This document shows, in pieces, positions 1-7,692 of a stretch of DNA of 64,000 nt. Under the pieces are notes generated by a model. That model was not told where the DNA came from. It made no database searches and saw only the letters and a program-made list of their open reading frames with translations. Origin of the DNA: Candidatus Bathyarchaeota archaeon. Its GTDB lineage: Archaea > Thermoproteota > Bathyarchaeia > Bathyarchaeales > Bathycorpusculaceae. Within the stretch, counting starts at the first letter, position 1. The number at the start of each line of letters is the position of its first letter. Position numbers and translations under genes: made by a program. The DNA lies in NCBI GenBank assembly GCA_023488905.1, contig JAMDCQ010000020.1, positions 1 to 64,000 on the forward strand, written 5' to 3'.

Positions 1-1
1 C

Positions 2-187
2 TGCTTTTTTAGGCTTTGCTGGAACGGTGACTTTGTTGAGGATAAGCCTGATGAGTTCACAGGCTTCCATAAAGCCAAGAAGGCGCTTGCTAGATTTAAA
101 ATTATGCACACCTCTCGGATCCTAATAGGTTGGTATCGTAATAGTTGCAAACTTCGCACAAAAACAGTCATTTTAGTTAATAGTTAG
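2..187 (+). CDS. possible C-terminal fragment of an unknown protein (runs off the left edge)
   Basis: The frame is open from the left edge to a TAG at 185-187. It translates to a mixed, charged segment (for example DEFTGFHKAKKALARFK) that reads more like protein than chance. I recognise no family, and no start is visible because the gene would begin outside the window. It could also be a decayed remnant, since the next 130 bases hold another remnant (191-218). The call is weak. Confidence 0.25.
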   Translation, partial: CFFRLCWNGDFVEDKPDEFTGFHKAKKALARFKIMHTSRILIGWYRNSCKLRTKTVILVNS

Positions 188-190
188 GGC

Positions 191-218
191 TTAGTAGATA
201 CCGCCTTCTGAAGTAGTG
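191..218 (-). repeat. diverged second copy of the 3' end of the gene at 828-1247
   Basis: Bases 191-218 match 828-857, the stop codon and last codons of the minus-strand gene ending there, with one substitution and a 2-base gap. The small membrane-protein gene at 321-815 lies between the two copies. This looks like a tandem-duplication or insertion scar. Confidence 0.5.
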
Positions 219-320
219 TGATTGGTCAAGAAACCTAGACCTGTTAACTCAGTTTAGTCAAGGAATCTGGACAAAAAACCATTTATTACCAGTCATCACA
301 ACTGTTTTTCAGATGAAAAA

Positions 321-815
321 TTGAAGAACAATCGCCTTGATCGAAAGTCGCCTTTTGTGTTCTTTTTGATAGTTATTCTTGTTTTGGCGCTCAGTTTGGC
401 ATTGTATTTTCAAGAGCCCAGTAGCAGACCAAATCAGTCAGAGCCGAACGTTCCCCAAGTAAAGATTACCGATTTTTCGGTGAATGACTATTGGCGCCCC
501 ATCGGTGGTTTGATCGTGGGCTACGACTTTAACTTATCAATCCAAAACGCAGGTGCAAGCAACGTAAGCGGGCTGGTGCTGAATATAACAGTTACAATCA
601 ATGACACAAGTGTTCCATACAGTACTTACTTTAAGGGTACATATGAGAACAATACTCTAATTGAACCGCTTGCTGTTGGAGAAGTTAGAGCATGCGATGG
701 AGTACTTATGACTAACTTGGGTTCAGGGACACCCTTTATTGTTCACTCGAACGGGACCTCAATTAAAGCCTCAGTTCTGTTGAATGGCGCTGTTTTGGAT
801 GAGCGAGAAAGCTAA
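321..815 (+). CDS. membrane-anchored extracellular protein, unknown function
   Basis: This is a 164-residue protein with a TTG start. An N-terminal basic stretch is followed by a strongly hydrophobic helix at about residues 12-30, and then by an outer domain of beta-rich sequence. There is no lipobox cysteine, so the helix is probably a membrane anchor. The outer domain contains several N-x-S/T sequons (NVS, NIT, NDT, NNT), consistent with an N-glycosylated archaeal surface protein. I recognise no catalytic motif. The gene stands alone between two copies of the 3' end of the neighbouring gene, so it may have been inserted there. The start is uncertain because no clear Shine-Dalgarno site precedes it. 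Confidence 0.6.
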   Translation: MKNNRLDRKSPFVFFLIVILVLALSLALYFQEPSSRPNQSEPNVPQVKITDFSVNDYWRPIGGLIVGYDFNLSIQNAGASNVSGLVLNITVTINDTSVPYSTYFKGTYENNTLIEPLAVGEVRACDGVLMTNLGSGTPFIVHSNGTSIKASVLLNGAVLDERES

Positions 816-827
816 TGAAAAGTGCAG

Positions 828-1247
828 TTAGTAGATGCCGCCTTCTTTGAAGTAGTGGTTTTCTTCTTTTTTAGGACCAAAAGCGCGTACCCCATCCTTT
901 TTGAGTTGGCACCTAAGTTCCTTGGCGTATTCTTTTGTGATTTCGCCCTTCTTCTCCAAGTAAGCGATGATTTCTTCTGCTTGCGCTTCAGTGTCGCATC
1001 GGCGCAGGAAATCCACGGCTTGCGGGTTAAAATGCCGCAGTTTATCAGGCGTCTCGGTGCGCGGTGCTAATTCCTCTTCTGGTTCATGGCATTCGTCACA
1101 TGCACATTCGTCCACGCCCTCTACTTCAGATTCAGCTTCCAAAGCGTTCTTTCGCACAGCATCAATCGGAACCTTCACTTCGCCACTCTCTAATTCCTCG
1201 TAAAGATGTGGAAACATTTTCTTCAGAGACTTCTTGTCAATAGCCAT
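828..1247 (-). CDS. conserved archaeal protein, DUF2095-like
   Basis: The protein has 139 residues with an ATG start at 1247. The N-terminus (KKMFPHLYEELESGE) and the central HFNPQAVDFLRRCDT...EIIAYLEKKGEI segment resemble the small archaeal family DUF2095, whose function is unknown; I assign it from memory of the pattern. Between these parts sits an acidic insert with clustered cysteines and a histidine (ECACDECHEPEEE, about residues 47-59) that could bind a metal ion. The C-terminus is basic and ends KEGGIY. A T/A-rich promoter-like stretch lies just upstream. The last codons are repeated at 191-218. Confidence 0.6.
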   Translation of the reverse strand: MAIDKKSLKKMFPHLYEELESGEVKVPIDAVRKNALEAESEVEGVDECACDECHEPEEELAPRTETPDKLRHFNPQAVDFLRRCDTEAQAEEIIAYLEKKGEITKEYAKELRCQLKKDGVRAFGPKKEENHYFKEGGIY

Positions 1248-1318
1248 GACATATCATTTAACTAAAAATGAAATGGAGCTTTAAGTTTTTTTGATGACTA
1301 TTCCCTTTTTGCGTGAAG

Positions 1319-1933
1319 CTATTCCGGTATGAACCGTTGCGTTGGGTTGTATGAGAGGACTTTTTCGAGCGCCCTGATGTTTAAGCCTTTGAGTTCGTCG
1401 CCAAACGTTTCGCAACGCCGCTTTTTGCCAGCCTCCTCTCGGTTGCGGGCGACGACTTCAAGGCCATGTTTAGCCTGCGTCTGGGCATAAATATGGAAAG
1501 ACCCCAAAGTTACCCCTTTCTTGTTCACCGATGTCCAAGCCGTCTTTGTAACCTTGACGCCGCCAGCTTTCAAAACGTTAACGACGCCCTCAGGGCTATC
1601 GGTGTAAACTGCGATGTCGATGTCGCTGCCCTGCTTGATCGTGCCACGCCAAACACTACCAATCAAAACTGGACAGAAAGCGCTCAAAAGCCTCATTACC
1701 TCCAAAGCTTCTCTGCGCATCTCGATTAAGCGGTCTTTACGTTTTTCTCCCTCGTTTTCCTCAGCTATCTTATCCAGCTCGAGAGCCACTTCAAGGTTGG
1801 AGGGCAAAAAATTGGTACCCAACGTTTGGGCTGCTTTATCTTTGGCTTGCTTGTATTCTTTTTCTGCTCCAAAATAGAGCAGGGTGGCTGCTTCCCGTGC
1901 GACTCGACGTTTCAAATCAAAGTCGTCGGACAA
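1319..1933 (-). CDS. nucleotidyltransferase-domain protein (DNA polymerase beta superfamily)
   Basis: The 204-residue protein has the nucleotidyltransferase signature GS-x10-D-x-D: G92-S93 followed by D104 and D106, which bind the metal ions. The first 80 residues are helical and charged; the end is basic. It resembles the archaeal 'predicted nucleotidyltransferase' group. Its substrate is unknown; the family transfers NMP groups to small molecules, proteins or RNA. It starts with TTG five bases after the stop of the glycosyltransferase gene, so the two are almost certainly co-transcribed. A link with sugar or glycogen metabolism follows only from that neighbour. Confidence 0.75.
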   Translation of the reverse strand: MSDDFDLKRRVAREAATLLYFGAEKEYKQAKDKAAQTLGTNFLPSNLEVALELDKIAEENEGEKRKDRLIEMRREALEVMRLLSAFCPVLIGSVWRGTIKQGSDIDIAVYTDSPEGVVNVLKAGGVKVTKTAWTSVNKKGVTLGSFHIYAQTQAKHGLEVVARNREEAGKKRRCETFGDELKGLNIRALEKVLSYNPTQRFIPE

Positions 1934-1938
1934 AGCCT

Positions 1939-3189
1939 TTACCGTTTAGCGATGGTTTCGTAGAGCTTAACGGTTTTCTCAGCGATCTTGTTCCAGGTGA
2001 ACTCAGCTAGGACGCGTTTTCTGCCGTTTTTGCCCAAGGTTTTTTGCCATTCAGGGCTTTCGAGAGCGTTGGTGACTCCCCATGCGATGTCGCTTGGGTT
2101 GTTGGGGTCGATGTGGTAGCCGCACTGTTCAGGTCCGCAACAGATGACGATTTCACGCATACCACTTACGCCAGCTGCACCAACGACGACTGGTTTCTCC
2201 ATGCTCATGGCTTCAAGGGCAACTATGCCGAAGGGTTCATAGAAACTGGGGAACACTGCGATGTCGCATGCTGCGTAGTGGCGGATGCGTTCTTCCTCGG
2301 GGATGAAGTCGAAGCAGAATTTGACGAAGTCACCCATCTTTGTTATCTGGGTAAGGTTAGTTAGATATTCCTGCAAGTCGCCGACGCCGACGATGACCAG
2401 TTTTGCCTTGGGGATTTTCGTTAGGATGTGGGGCATAGCCATGATGAGTTTGTCTACGCCTTTAACGACCACGAGTCTCCCTAAGAAGAGAATCATGTAT
2501 TCGTCGTCTTTTATGCCGTATTTAGCACGGATACGTTGGATATCCTCTTTTGAGACGGTTTCAGGATTATACTTCTGTGGATCTACGCCGTTGTAGCTTA
2601 CTTGGATTTTCTCGCGTGGAAAACCAAGCCCAATAAGTTCGTCCTTCATGGCGTAGGACACGGTGACAACCATGTCAGCCATGTTGCCCGCCCGCAACTC
2701 AATGTTGCTCACAACACCCGAGCCATTACCCATGGTCCGACCCTTCTCAGTGGAATGCACATGGAATGCAAACGGCAAATTCGTTTCACGCTTAACAGTA
2801 ACGCCGCCCATCGCTGAAAGCCAGTCATGGGCAACCACAACATCGTATTTCATGGCTTCCTGCTTGATTAATTCGTTAACGAGTTTCGCAGCGGATAGAT
2901 AATTGTAGACCATGAGTTTGCCGAAGAATTGCTGTCCGCGTCCCCACTTTTTGATGTCTTCAGATATGACGTCGGGGAGTGAGTCGGAGATGTCTATGTG
3001 GAGTGGGCGGTGTATTTCGATGCCTCGCCAGATTTCTCGGGTTGGCATGGAGCCTTCGTCGTCGTTCATTGTGAAAACGGTAACGTCGTGGTCGTTGAGG
3101 ACGAATTTGCGGGTGATTTCTGCCGCGTAGGTGCCTAGTCCGCCGACGATTTTAGGTGGGTATTCGTAGACAAAAACAGCTATCTTCAT
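1939..3189 (-). CDS. GT4-type glycosyltransferase (glycogen synthase-like)
   Basis: The 416-residue protein has two Rossmann domains. The N-terminal domain opens with MKIAVFVYEYPPKIVGGLGTY, whose GGLG loop binds the nucleotide sugar in the glycogen synthase/GT4 families. The C-terminal domain has GRLVVVKG (about 237-244) and the EPFGIVALEAM motif (318-328) with the two glutamates typical of retaining GT4 enzymes. There is no signal peptide, so it acts in the cytoplasm. It resembles archaeal GlgA-like proteins such as that of Methanocaldococcus, but donor and acceptor cannot be told from sequence. It is the first gene of a two-gene operon with the nucleotidyltransferase. The DUF5752 gene lies head-to-head upstream. 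Confidence 0.85.
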   Translation of the reverse strand: MKIAVFVYEYPPKIVGGLGTYAAEITRKFVLNDHDVTVFTMNDDEGSMPTREIWRGIEIHRPLHIDISDSLPDVISEDIKKWGRGQQFFGKLMVYNYLSAAKLVNELIKQEAMKYDVVVAHDWLSAMGGVTVKRETNLPFAFHVHSTEKGRTMGNGSGVVSNIELRAGNMADMVVTVSYAMKDELIGLGFPREKIQVSYNGVDPQKYNPETVSKEDIQRIRAKYGIKDDEYMILFLGRLVVVKGVDKLIMAMPHILTKIPKAKLVIVGVGDLQEYLTNLTQITKMGDFVKFCFDFIPEEERIRHYAACDIAVFPSFYEPFGIVALEAMSMEKPVVVGAAGVSGMREIVICCGPEQCGYHIDPNNPSDIAWGVTNALESPEWQKTLGKNGRKRVLAEFTWNKIAEKTVKLYETIAKR

Positions 3190-3369
3190 GTTTTGAGTGT
3201 CACCATTTAACCATTTAGAGGTGGGAACCTCTGTACTAAAGCTTTACCCAAGCCAGCTAACGAGTTGCTACTTAAAAACCAAGGGATTGCTCATGGTTTC
3301 TGTAGGTTTTGGGGAAAACTTTGATTAGACTGAAACACATATCCCCTTAAGAGGTAAGGTGCCGCTAAG

Positions 3370-3984
3370 ATGAGTTTATCACCTATTAAATTGGAAATTC
3401 TGCAATCTATGTTGCTATCGGACAAACCGCAGAAAGCCATGGAAATTGCTAAAGATGCCCATAGAGAGTTCCAGCCAGTTATGATGCACCTCTTGGGACT
3501 CCAAAGAATGGGCTATGTTTCGTCTCCAGAAAAGGGACTCTACATTATTAGCTCAGCAGGCAAAAAAGTTCTCGGTATTCCTGAAATCACAAAAGAGAAG
3601 GCGACAGCCATACTCGCTTACGCACCACACGATAAATCCTTCCACTTCTACGCTACAGTGGGCAAACCGCTCAGTATGCATGCCCATAACCTGCGGGATT
3701 TCGTTGGGAAAATCGACAAAGCAGACATAATCTCGGTGGAATTCCACTTTAAACGTGGCGACTTTGAGAGCTGGTTTAAGGGGTTGGGCGACGAAGAATT
3801 AGCCAAAAAGACAGCCCTGCTAAAGCAACGCAACGTAGTCGGCGAGGAACTCAGAAAACAACTGCGCGAAATGACCCATAAACGCTATCACGAGTTGGCT
3901 GAGTTGACGGGTCAGGTGTTTCCTGAAGACGAGCACAATAACCATCTTGCCCCCCACGGTGGACACACCCACATACACGCTTAA
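3370..3984 (+). CDS. winged-helix plus DUF5752 protein with His-rich tail
   Basis: This protein has 204 residues. Residues 1-70 look like a winged-helix fold (QKAMEIAKD...LLGLQRMGYVSS). Residues 85-160 match the DUF5752 pattern (FHFYATVGKPLSMHAHNLRDF...VEFHFKRGDFESWF), a family often found beside glycosyltransferases. The tail after residue 183 carries six histidines in 20 residues and may bind metal. The GAGGTAAGG site 9-18 bases before the ATG supports this start. It is divergent from the glycosyltransferase gene and may regulate or assist it. The function is not established. Confidence 0.7.
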   Translation: MSLSPIKLEILQSMLLSDKPQKAMEIAKDAHREFQPVMMHLLGLQRMGYVSSPEKGLYIISSAGKKVLGIPEITKEKATAILAYAPHDKSFHFYATVGKPLSMHAHNLRDFVGKIDKADIISVEFHFKRGDFESWFKGLGDEELAKKTALLKQRNVVGEELRKQLREMTHKRYHELAELTGQVFPEDEHNNHLAPHGGHTHIHA

Positions 3985-4075
3985 CAATAAAGCAACTTTT
4001 TCAGTCTTTAATTTCACTTAATATTTCATTTAAAACGTAAAAAGTGGTTCTTCCAAAAAAAGAGGAAGAAAAAAT

Positions 4076-5068
4076 TTAGGTTATTTGCTTGTAAATCGGG
4101 TGCTCTTTGAACTTCAGAATGGTTGAGGACCACTCGATAGTTCCGCTTGGCAGCCTCGTGCAGAGCGACTGAACTTTTGCGCCGCCCTGAATGAACCGCA
4201 CGCCATCAAGCATTTCTCCTTTAGTGATGCCTGATGCAGCGAAAATCATCTCGTTACCCTTCGCCAACTCGTCTTCAGTGTAGGTCTTGTTTATGTCTAC
4301 ACCTGCAGCTTCGAGGCGGGTCATTCTGTTCTCGTCGTCTTTTTTGTCCTTCCACACCTTAACAAGCATGGTTCCGCCTAAACATTTAACTGCGGTAGCT
4401 GCAATGGTGGCTTCAGCTCCTGCACCTGCGCCAACCAGCAAATCCACACCTGAATCAGACAGGCAAGTAACGATGGCGCCTGCGATGTCTCCATCAGCGA
4501 TTAAGATAATTCTTACACCCATCTTTCTGAGGCGCGCAAGCAATTCGTCGTGTCGGGGTCTTTCCAGCATGATGACGGTGAAATTCGCTAAAGGTCTCTT
4601 TTTGAGTGTGGCTATGGTTGTTACTATTTCTTCGATGGGCATTTCTAAGTTGATTTTTCCTTTTGCGATGCCGTTGGTTGCAACTTTGAAGTAGTAGCCG
4701 TCGTCAGGCAAAACTTGGAGGCACCCCACCGGGGCACAAGCCAAGGTTGATATGGCGTCTTTTTTGCCTTTGCTGGTGGCGGTTGTGCCGTCCACTTGGT
4801 CGATGACGAACTCCACTTTGGGTCCGTTGCCGGTACCGACTTTTTCGCGGTTGTTAAATGCGGGTGCGTTGTCTTTGGGTCCTTCGCAGCAGATAACTTC
4901 GCCGTCGATTTCCATTTGGTTCATAATTGCCCTTGAGAAATCTAGGGCGGTTTGATCAACCATGTCGGGGTCGCCTTTGCCAATGTGCAATGCTGCTCCG
5001 ACGGCTCCGGCGGTGGTTATGCGAATTAAGGATGGGCCAAGAGATCGTAGAGATGTCATGTCTATCAC
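4076..5068 (-). CDS. glpX: divergent GlpX-type (class II) fructose-1,6-bisphosphatase-like phosphatase
   Basis: This 330-residue protein follows the class II fructose bisphosphatase pattern along its length. It has VICCEGPKDNAPAF (about 58-71), IDQVDGTTATSKGKKD (89-104), LLVGAGAGAEATIAATAVKCLGG, ASGITKGEMLDGVRF and a C-terminal SGTIEW...EH. Two signature motifs are altered: the usual GEGE is CCEG and the usual DPLEGT is DQVDGT (Asp93 for Glu). The fold and metal-dependent phosphatase chemistry are likely, but the substrate may differ from fructose-1,6-bisphosphate. It starts with GTG inside the stop of the upstream aldolase gene (GTGA overlap), so the two are one operon; an internal ATG three codons later is an alternative. 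Confidence 0.8.
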   Translation of the reverse strand: MIDMTSLRSLGPSLIRITTAGAVGAALHIGKGDPDMVDQTALDFSRAIMNQMEIDGEVICCEGPKDNAPAFNNREKVGTGNGPKVEFVIDQVDGTTATSKGKKDAISTLACAPVGCLQVLPDDGYYFKVATNGIAKGKINLEMPIEEIVTTIATLKKRPLANFTVIMLERPRHDELLARLRKMGVRIILIADGDIAGAIVTCLSDSGVDLLVGAGAGAEATIAATAVKCLGGTMLVKVWKDKKDDENRMTRLEAAGVDINKTYTEDELAKGNEMIFAASGITKGEMLDGVRFIQGGAKVQSLCTRLPSGTIEWSSTILKFKEHPIYKQIT

Positions 5069-5982
5069 TTTTTCCTCTCGTTTTGCCAGAGTTCTACAAA
5101 TTCCATGTAGTTCTGGGCGATTTTTTCAACTGCTTCTTTTTGGGTGGCTTTGCCTGCTCGGAACTCGACGAGGGGATCCCAGAAAATTGTTCTGCCAACT
5201 GCGAAGCCAATGATGCCTGGGATTTTGGCTCCGACTGCAAGCCACTCTTTAACTTTGTCTTTGGATTCACCGCGTCCCAAAGTGATGACGCCTGCTTTGC
5301 GTCCGTCTGCTTGAGCCTGAGCGACGATGGCTTTGGCGTTGGCTGGGTCTTCGACGCCTTCGAGTTTCCAGATGGCTGGTTCAACGCCGCCGTCTTGGAT
5401 TTGCTTTAGGCTTTCACACATGAGTTTGGGGCGAAGTTGTAAGTCATATTTCTCTTTGGAACCGCCCAGTGAAGCAAGCTGTGTGGGGGTTGCGGGGACG
5501 ATGAGTTCGAATAGGAAGGGTCGTTGGGTCTTGGCGAGGTAGTCGCTGAGTTCCTTTAGGCGCTGGAGTTGACGCTTGTTTAGGATTGGGTCGCTTTCGG
5601 GGTTGTAGCGTACCAGCACTTTGAGGAAGGTTGGGTTGAATTCTTCGATGTGCTTGCTGTATTGGCTGCCGTATTCGAAGTCAAATTCGTCTTGACCTGA
5701 CTTCTCTGCGGGCATGGCGAAGTTGAAGCCCTCTTTTTTAGCTTGACAGAGGATTTTTGCGCCGAATTCTTCGTCAACTAAGAGTCCCGCGATGTCTTTG
5801 GGAACCCTCTTTGTAAGCGCCAGTTTGAAGCCTTCAAAAATTATCTTTTTAGCTTCTTGGATTTTCTTTTTTTCTTCAGGTGTCGGGGGGCGGCCTTTGA
5901 TTCCGAACAATTTCTCGATGAAAGAGGCTCGATGATCAAACGCTAAAATCAGCAAATCCTTTTTAGACCAATCGGTCAACAT
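5065..5982 (-). CDS. DUF2090-family aldolase-like TIM-barrel protein
   Basis: The protein has 305 residues. It opens with LLILAFDHRASFIEKLFG, the signature of the DUF2090 domain that forms the C-terminal half of bacterial IolC, where it is linked to 2-deoxy-5-keto-gluconate-6-phosphate aldolase activity. Here the domain stands alone. Later motifs (FAMPAEKSGQ, FLKVLVRYNPE, PAIWKLEG, GVITLGRGE, GFAVGRTIFWDPL) follow a phosphate-binding TIM barrel of the class I aldolase type. ATG is at 5982, with GGTGA four bases upstream. The gene overlaps the GlpX-like gene by four bases. An aldolase followed by a sugar bisphosphatase suggests a C-C bond formation and dephosphorylation pair. The true substrate is unknown. 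Confidence 0.75.
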   Translation of the reverse strand: MLTDWSKKDLLILAFDHRASFIEKLFGIKGRPPTPEEKKKIQEAKKIIFEGFKLALTKRVPKDIAGLLVDEEFGAKILCQAKKEGFNFAMPAEKSGQDEFDFEYGSQYSKHIEEFNPTFLKVLVRYNPESDPILNKRQLQRLKELSDYLAKTQRPFLFELIVPATPTQLASLGGSKEKYDLQLRPKLMCESLKQIQDGGVEPAIWKLEGVEDPANAKAIVAQAQADGRKAGVITLGRGESKDKVKEWLAVGAKIPGIIGFAVGRTIFWDPLVEFRAGKATQKEAVEKIAQNYMEFVELWQNERKK

Positions 5983-6085
5983 TGCTCACCGAGCCTTTAT
6001 CATGTTTTACTCAAATAAATCGTTATTGCTCCCGCTTGTTTTCCAAATAAAGCAGCCCTTTTTCCTGTCTGATAGGCAGGTTTTA

Positions 6086-6118
6086 GCGGGTTAGGATAAA
6101 CTGAAATACAAAACCCGC
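6086..6118. promoter_or_regulatory. inverted repeat around the promoter of the RHH regulator
   Basis: GCGGGTT (6086-6092) is repeated in inverse as AACCCGC (6112-6118), bracketing an A/T-rich core (GAAATACA) about 30 bases before the ATG at 6145. The placement over a likely TATA region fits an autoregulatory operator for the ribbon-helix-helix protein. A second hairpin, CCTGTC/GGCAGG, lies at about 6064-6080. Confidence 0.35.
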
Positions 6119-6144
6119 CATAATAGCACAGTCAAGGGCTAAAC

Positions 6145-6645
6145 ATGACTGACCCAAAAATCGTCACAGTCAAACTACCCGAAGAAGTCTACCAAGAAAT
6201 CGCTCTGCGCATACCTGAAGGCGACCGAAGCGACTTCATCCGCGAAGCCATCGCTGAGAAACTCCAGAAAACCCCCAAACCCGACAAACTCTTAGCCCTC
6301 GAAACCCGCATGGCACAGCTAGAAGAGCAGTTTGGCCAAATCAAAAAGTACCTCGCCGACCTCGACATACTCACCTTCCAACATGGAAAAATCAACCCCT
6401 ACCAATACGCCACAGACGAATTAGACCGCAAAATCATAGAGTACCTCATGAACTACAAGTCCACTACCACTCCCGAGTTGGCGGATTACCTCAAAACCAA
6501 CCGCTGGCTCGTACTAAACAGGCTGCAGAAAATCGAGAAGAACAGCAAAAAACAGGCGGGCAAAGCAATCATTGAATACTATGCGGGGGAGCGGTCGGGG
6601 AAGAAGAAGGCTTGGTGGATAGATGAAGAGTTAATTCAGGAATAG
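6145..6645 (+). CDS. ribbon-helix-helix / winged-helix transcription regulator
   Basis: The 166-residue protein has two DNA-binding parts. Residues 5-40 are a CopG/Arc-type ribbon-helix-helix (VTVKLPEEVYQEIALRIPEGDRSDFIREAI). A coiled coil follows at about 50-75 (LETRMAQLEEQFGQIKKYL), and then a winged helix at about 90-140 (LDRKIIEYLMNYKSTTTPELADYLKTNRWLVLNRLQKIE). It should act as a dimer or higher oligomer. The target is unknown; an inverted repeat just upstream suggests self-regulation. It stands alone between the GlpX/aldolase operon (divergent) and tRNA-Arg. Confidence 0.75.
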   Translation: MTDPKIVTVKLPEEVYQEIALRIPEGDRSDFIREAIAEKLQKTPKPDKLLALETRMAQLEEQFGQIKKYLADLDILTFQHGKINPYQYATDELDRKIIEYLMNYKSTTTPELADYLKTNRWLVLNRLQKIEKNSKKQAGKAIIEYYAGERSGKKKAWWIDEELIQE

Positions 6646-6693
6646 GCTGGGTTAGCTTTAAATTCTCTTTGCATGTTTGGTTTCTGCTTGTGT

Positions 6694-6772
6694 GGGCTCG
6701 TAGTCTAGCACGGATTAAGGCATCGGCCTCCGGAGCCGAGAATCCTGGGTTCAAATCCCAGCGGGCCCGCCA
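6694..6772 (+). tRNA. tRNA-Arg (CCG)
   Basis: A full cloverleaf can be drawn. The acceptor GGGCTCG pairs with CGGGCCC (one T-G pair), the D stem is GTCT/AGGC, and the anticodon stem TCGGC/GCCGA encloses CTCCGGA, which gives anticodon CCG. The T arm is CTGGG-TTCAAAT-CCCAG. The discriminator is G at 6769 and CCA is encoded at 6770-6772. There is no intron. A TATA-like CTTTAAATTC lies about 35 bases upstream, and a T-rich stretch follows. Its last 17 bases (6754-6770) recur at 19879-19895. Confidence 0.95.
6754..6770 (+). repeat. att-like direct repeat, copy in tRNA-Arg
   Basis: AATCCCAGCGGGCCCGC, the 3' end of tRNA-Arg, is repeated exactly at 19879-19895. Tyrosine integrases typically use such tRNA 3' ends as attachment cores. 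Confidence 0.6.
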
Positions 6773-7007
6773 CATTTGACTCGAATTTAACCTCTTTTCC
6801 CCTTTCTTTTTTTGAGCATTTAGAAGGTCCTACGTTAGGCGTTAAACGACCAGAATCAAGAGTCCCTCAGTGTATGGATTGCACTTTTTGGTGTGGCCGC
6901 TGTTCTGAGCCAACGTCGGATGTCAAGAAGTCGATTAATTGTCTAGCATCGAGTGATGCTTGCTCCAAGTTTTCGATAAGAGGGCAGAAAGCTCAGGAGG
7001 CTCAGGT

Positions 7008-7330
7008 TTGAGAAAGTACCAGACTTGGGCTTACTTGAACGCTGAAGGCAAGAAGCTCTGGGGCGACGTCTTTCCTGACGGCGAAATCCCCATTCAGAGT
7101 ATGATTGCTCAGGCTGCAACCTTAGAGGGCGTCAATGGCGTCGAAAGGGTTCTTCTGGTTGACTGGAAGGAACTCGCGCCGAGCAGCAAAACTCTGTTCT
7201 TGAGAAAATCAGCAAATTAAGTGGCGCCTCCGGAGACACCATCCTCAAACATATCTCGAAAGTTGGTTTGCCCTTGCGTGAGAAATACACGGAAGGTTGC
7301 GGAACAAGCCGAATGGGGCTCCTCATTTAG
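7008..7330 (+). pseudogene. frameshifted unknown gene next to tRNA-Arg
   Basis: TTG at 7008 is preceded by AGGAGG seven bases upstream. The frame codes for a sensible protein (QTWAYLNAEGKKLWGDVFPDGEIPI...GVERVLLVDWKELAPSSKT) and then hits a stop at 7218. Shifting frame near 7190-7200 continues it as VLEKISKLSGASGDTILKHI...TEGCGTSRMG to a TAG at 7328. One small indel therefore breaks a gene of about 107 codons. I recognise no family. It is followed 11 bases later by the next ORF of the same cluster and probably belongs to an integrated element. Confidence 0.5.
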
Positions 7331-7341
7331 GAGGACTTGCC

Positions 7342-7692
7342 ATGGACTTCAACGTTAGCAAAATAGATCCAGTTGATTGGCTGACTGACGACAGATGGAT
7401 TGTTTTTAGCTTCTACGGCGGCTTTGCACAGTACCTAGAGCACTCTTACTTCACTCCAGGAACGCCAAAAAACGCCGAGTTCGAAGTCATGGTGGCTCCT
7501 GTTTCAATCAACGGTTTGAATGGCATAGCGCCTTTCTACCGCATAAAAGATAGTGCCGAAAACCGTGATTCACTCCGAGCAGCACTCTCAGAGTTCAACG
7601 AAAAACGCTTGCTAACTTTGGCAGAACTCGACGAAAACATTGAAGATCTAAGACAAAAAGTCAGGGAAATAGTTCTCCCAACACTTCGGTGA
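7342..7692 (+). CDS. hypothetical protein of an integrated element
   Basis: The protein has 116 residues, starting at the ATG at 7342, which has a strong GGAGG five bases upstream; an in-frame upstream start lacks one. It opens MDFNVSKIDPVDWLTDDRWIVFSFYGG and ends in a probable helix (LLTLAELDENIEDLRQKVREIV). No family is recognised. It overlaps the next gene by four bases (GTGA), so the two are translationally coupled. Position beside tRNA-Arg suggests a virus or plasmid origin. Confidence 0.65.
   Translation: MDFNVSKIDPVDWLTDDRWIVFSFYGGFAQYLEHSYFTPGTPKNAEFEVMVAPVSINGLNGIAPFYRIKDSAENRDSLRAALSEFNEKRLLTLAELDENIEDLRQKVREIVLPTLR

Noticed and set aside
4287-4694. 135-codon plus-strand ORF opposite the GlpX-like gene
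   Set aside because: It is a shadow of the conserved minus-strand gene; it has no start signal and a low-complexity Ser/Pro translation.
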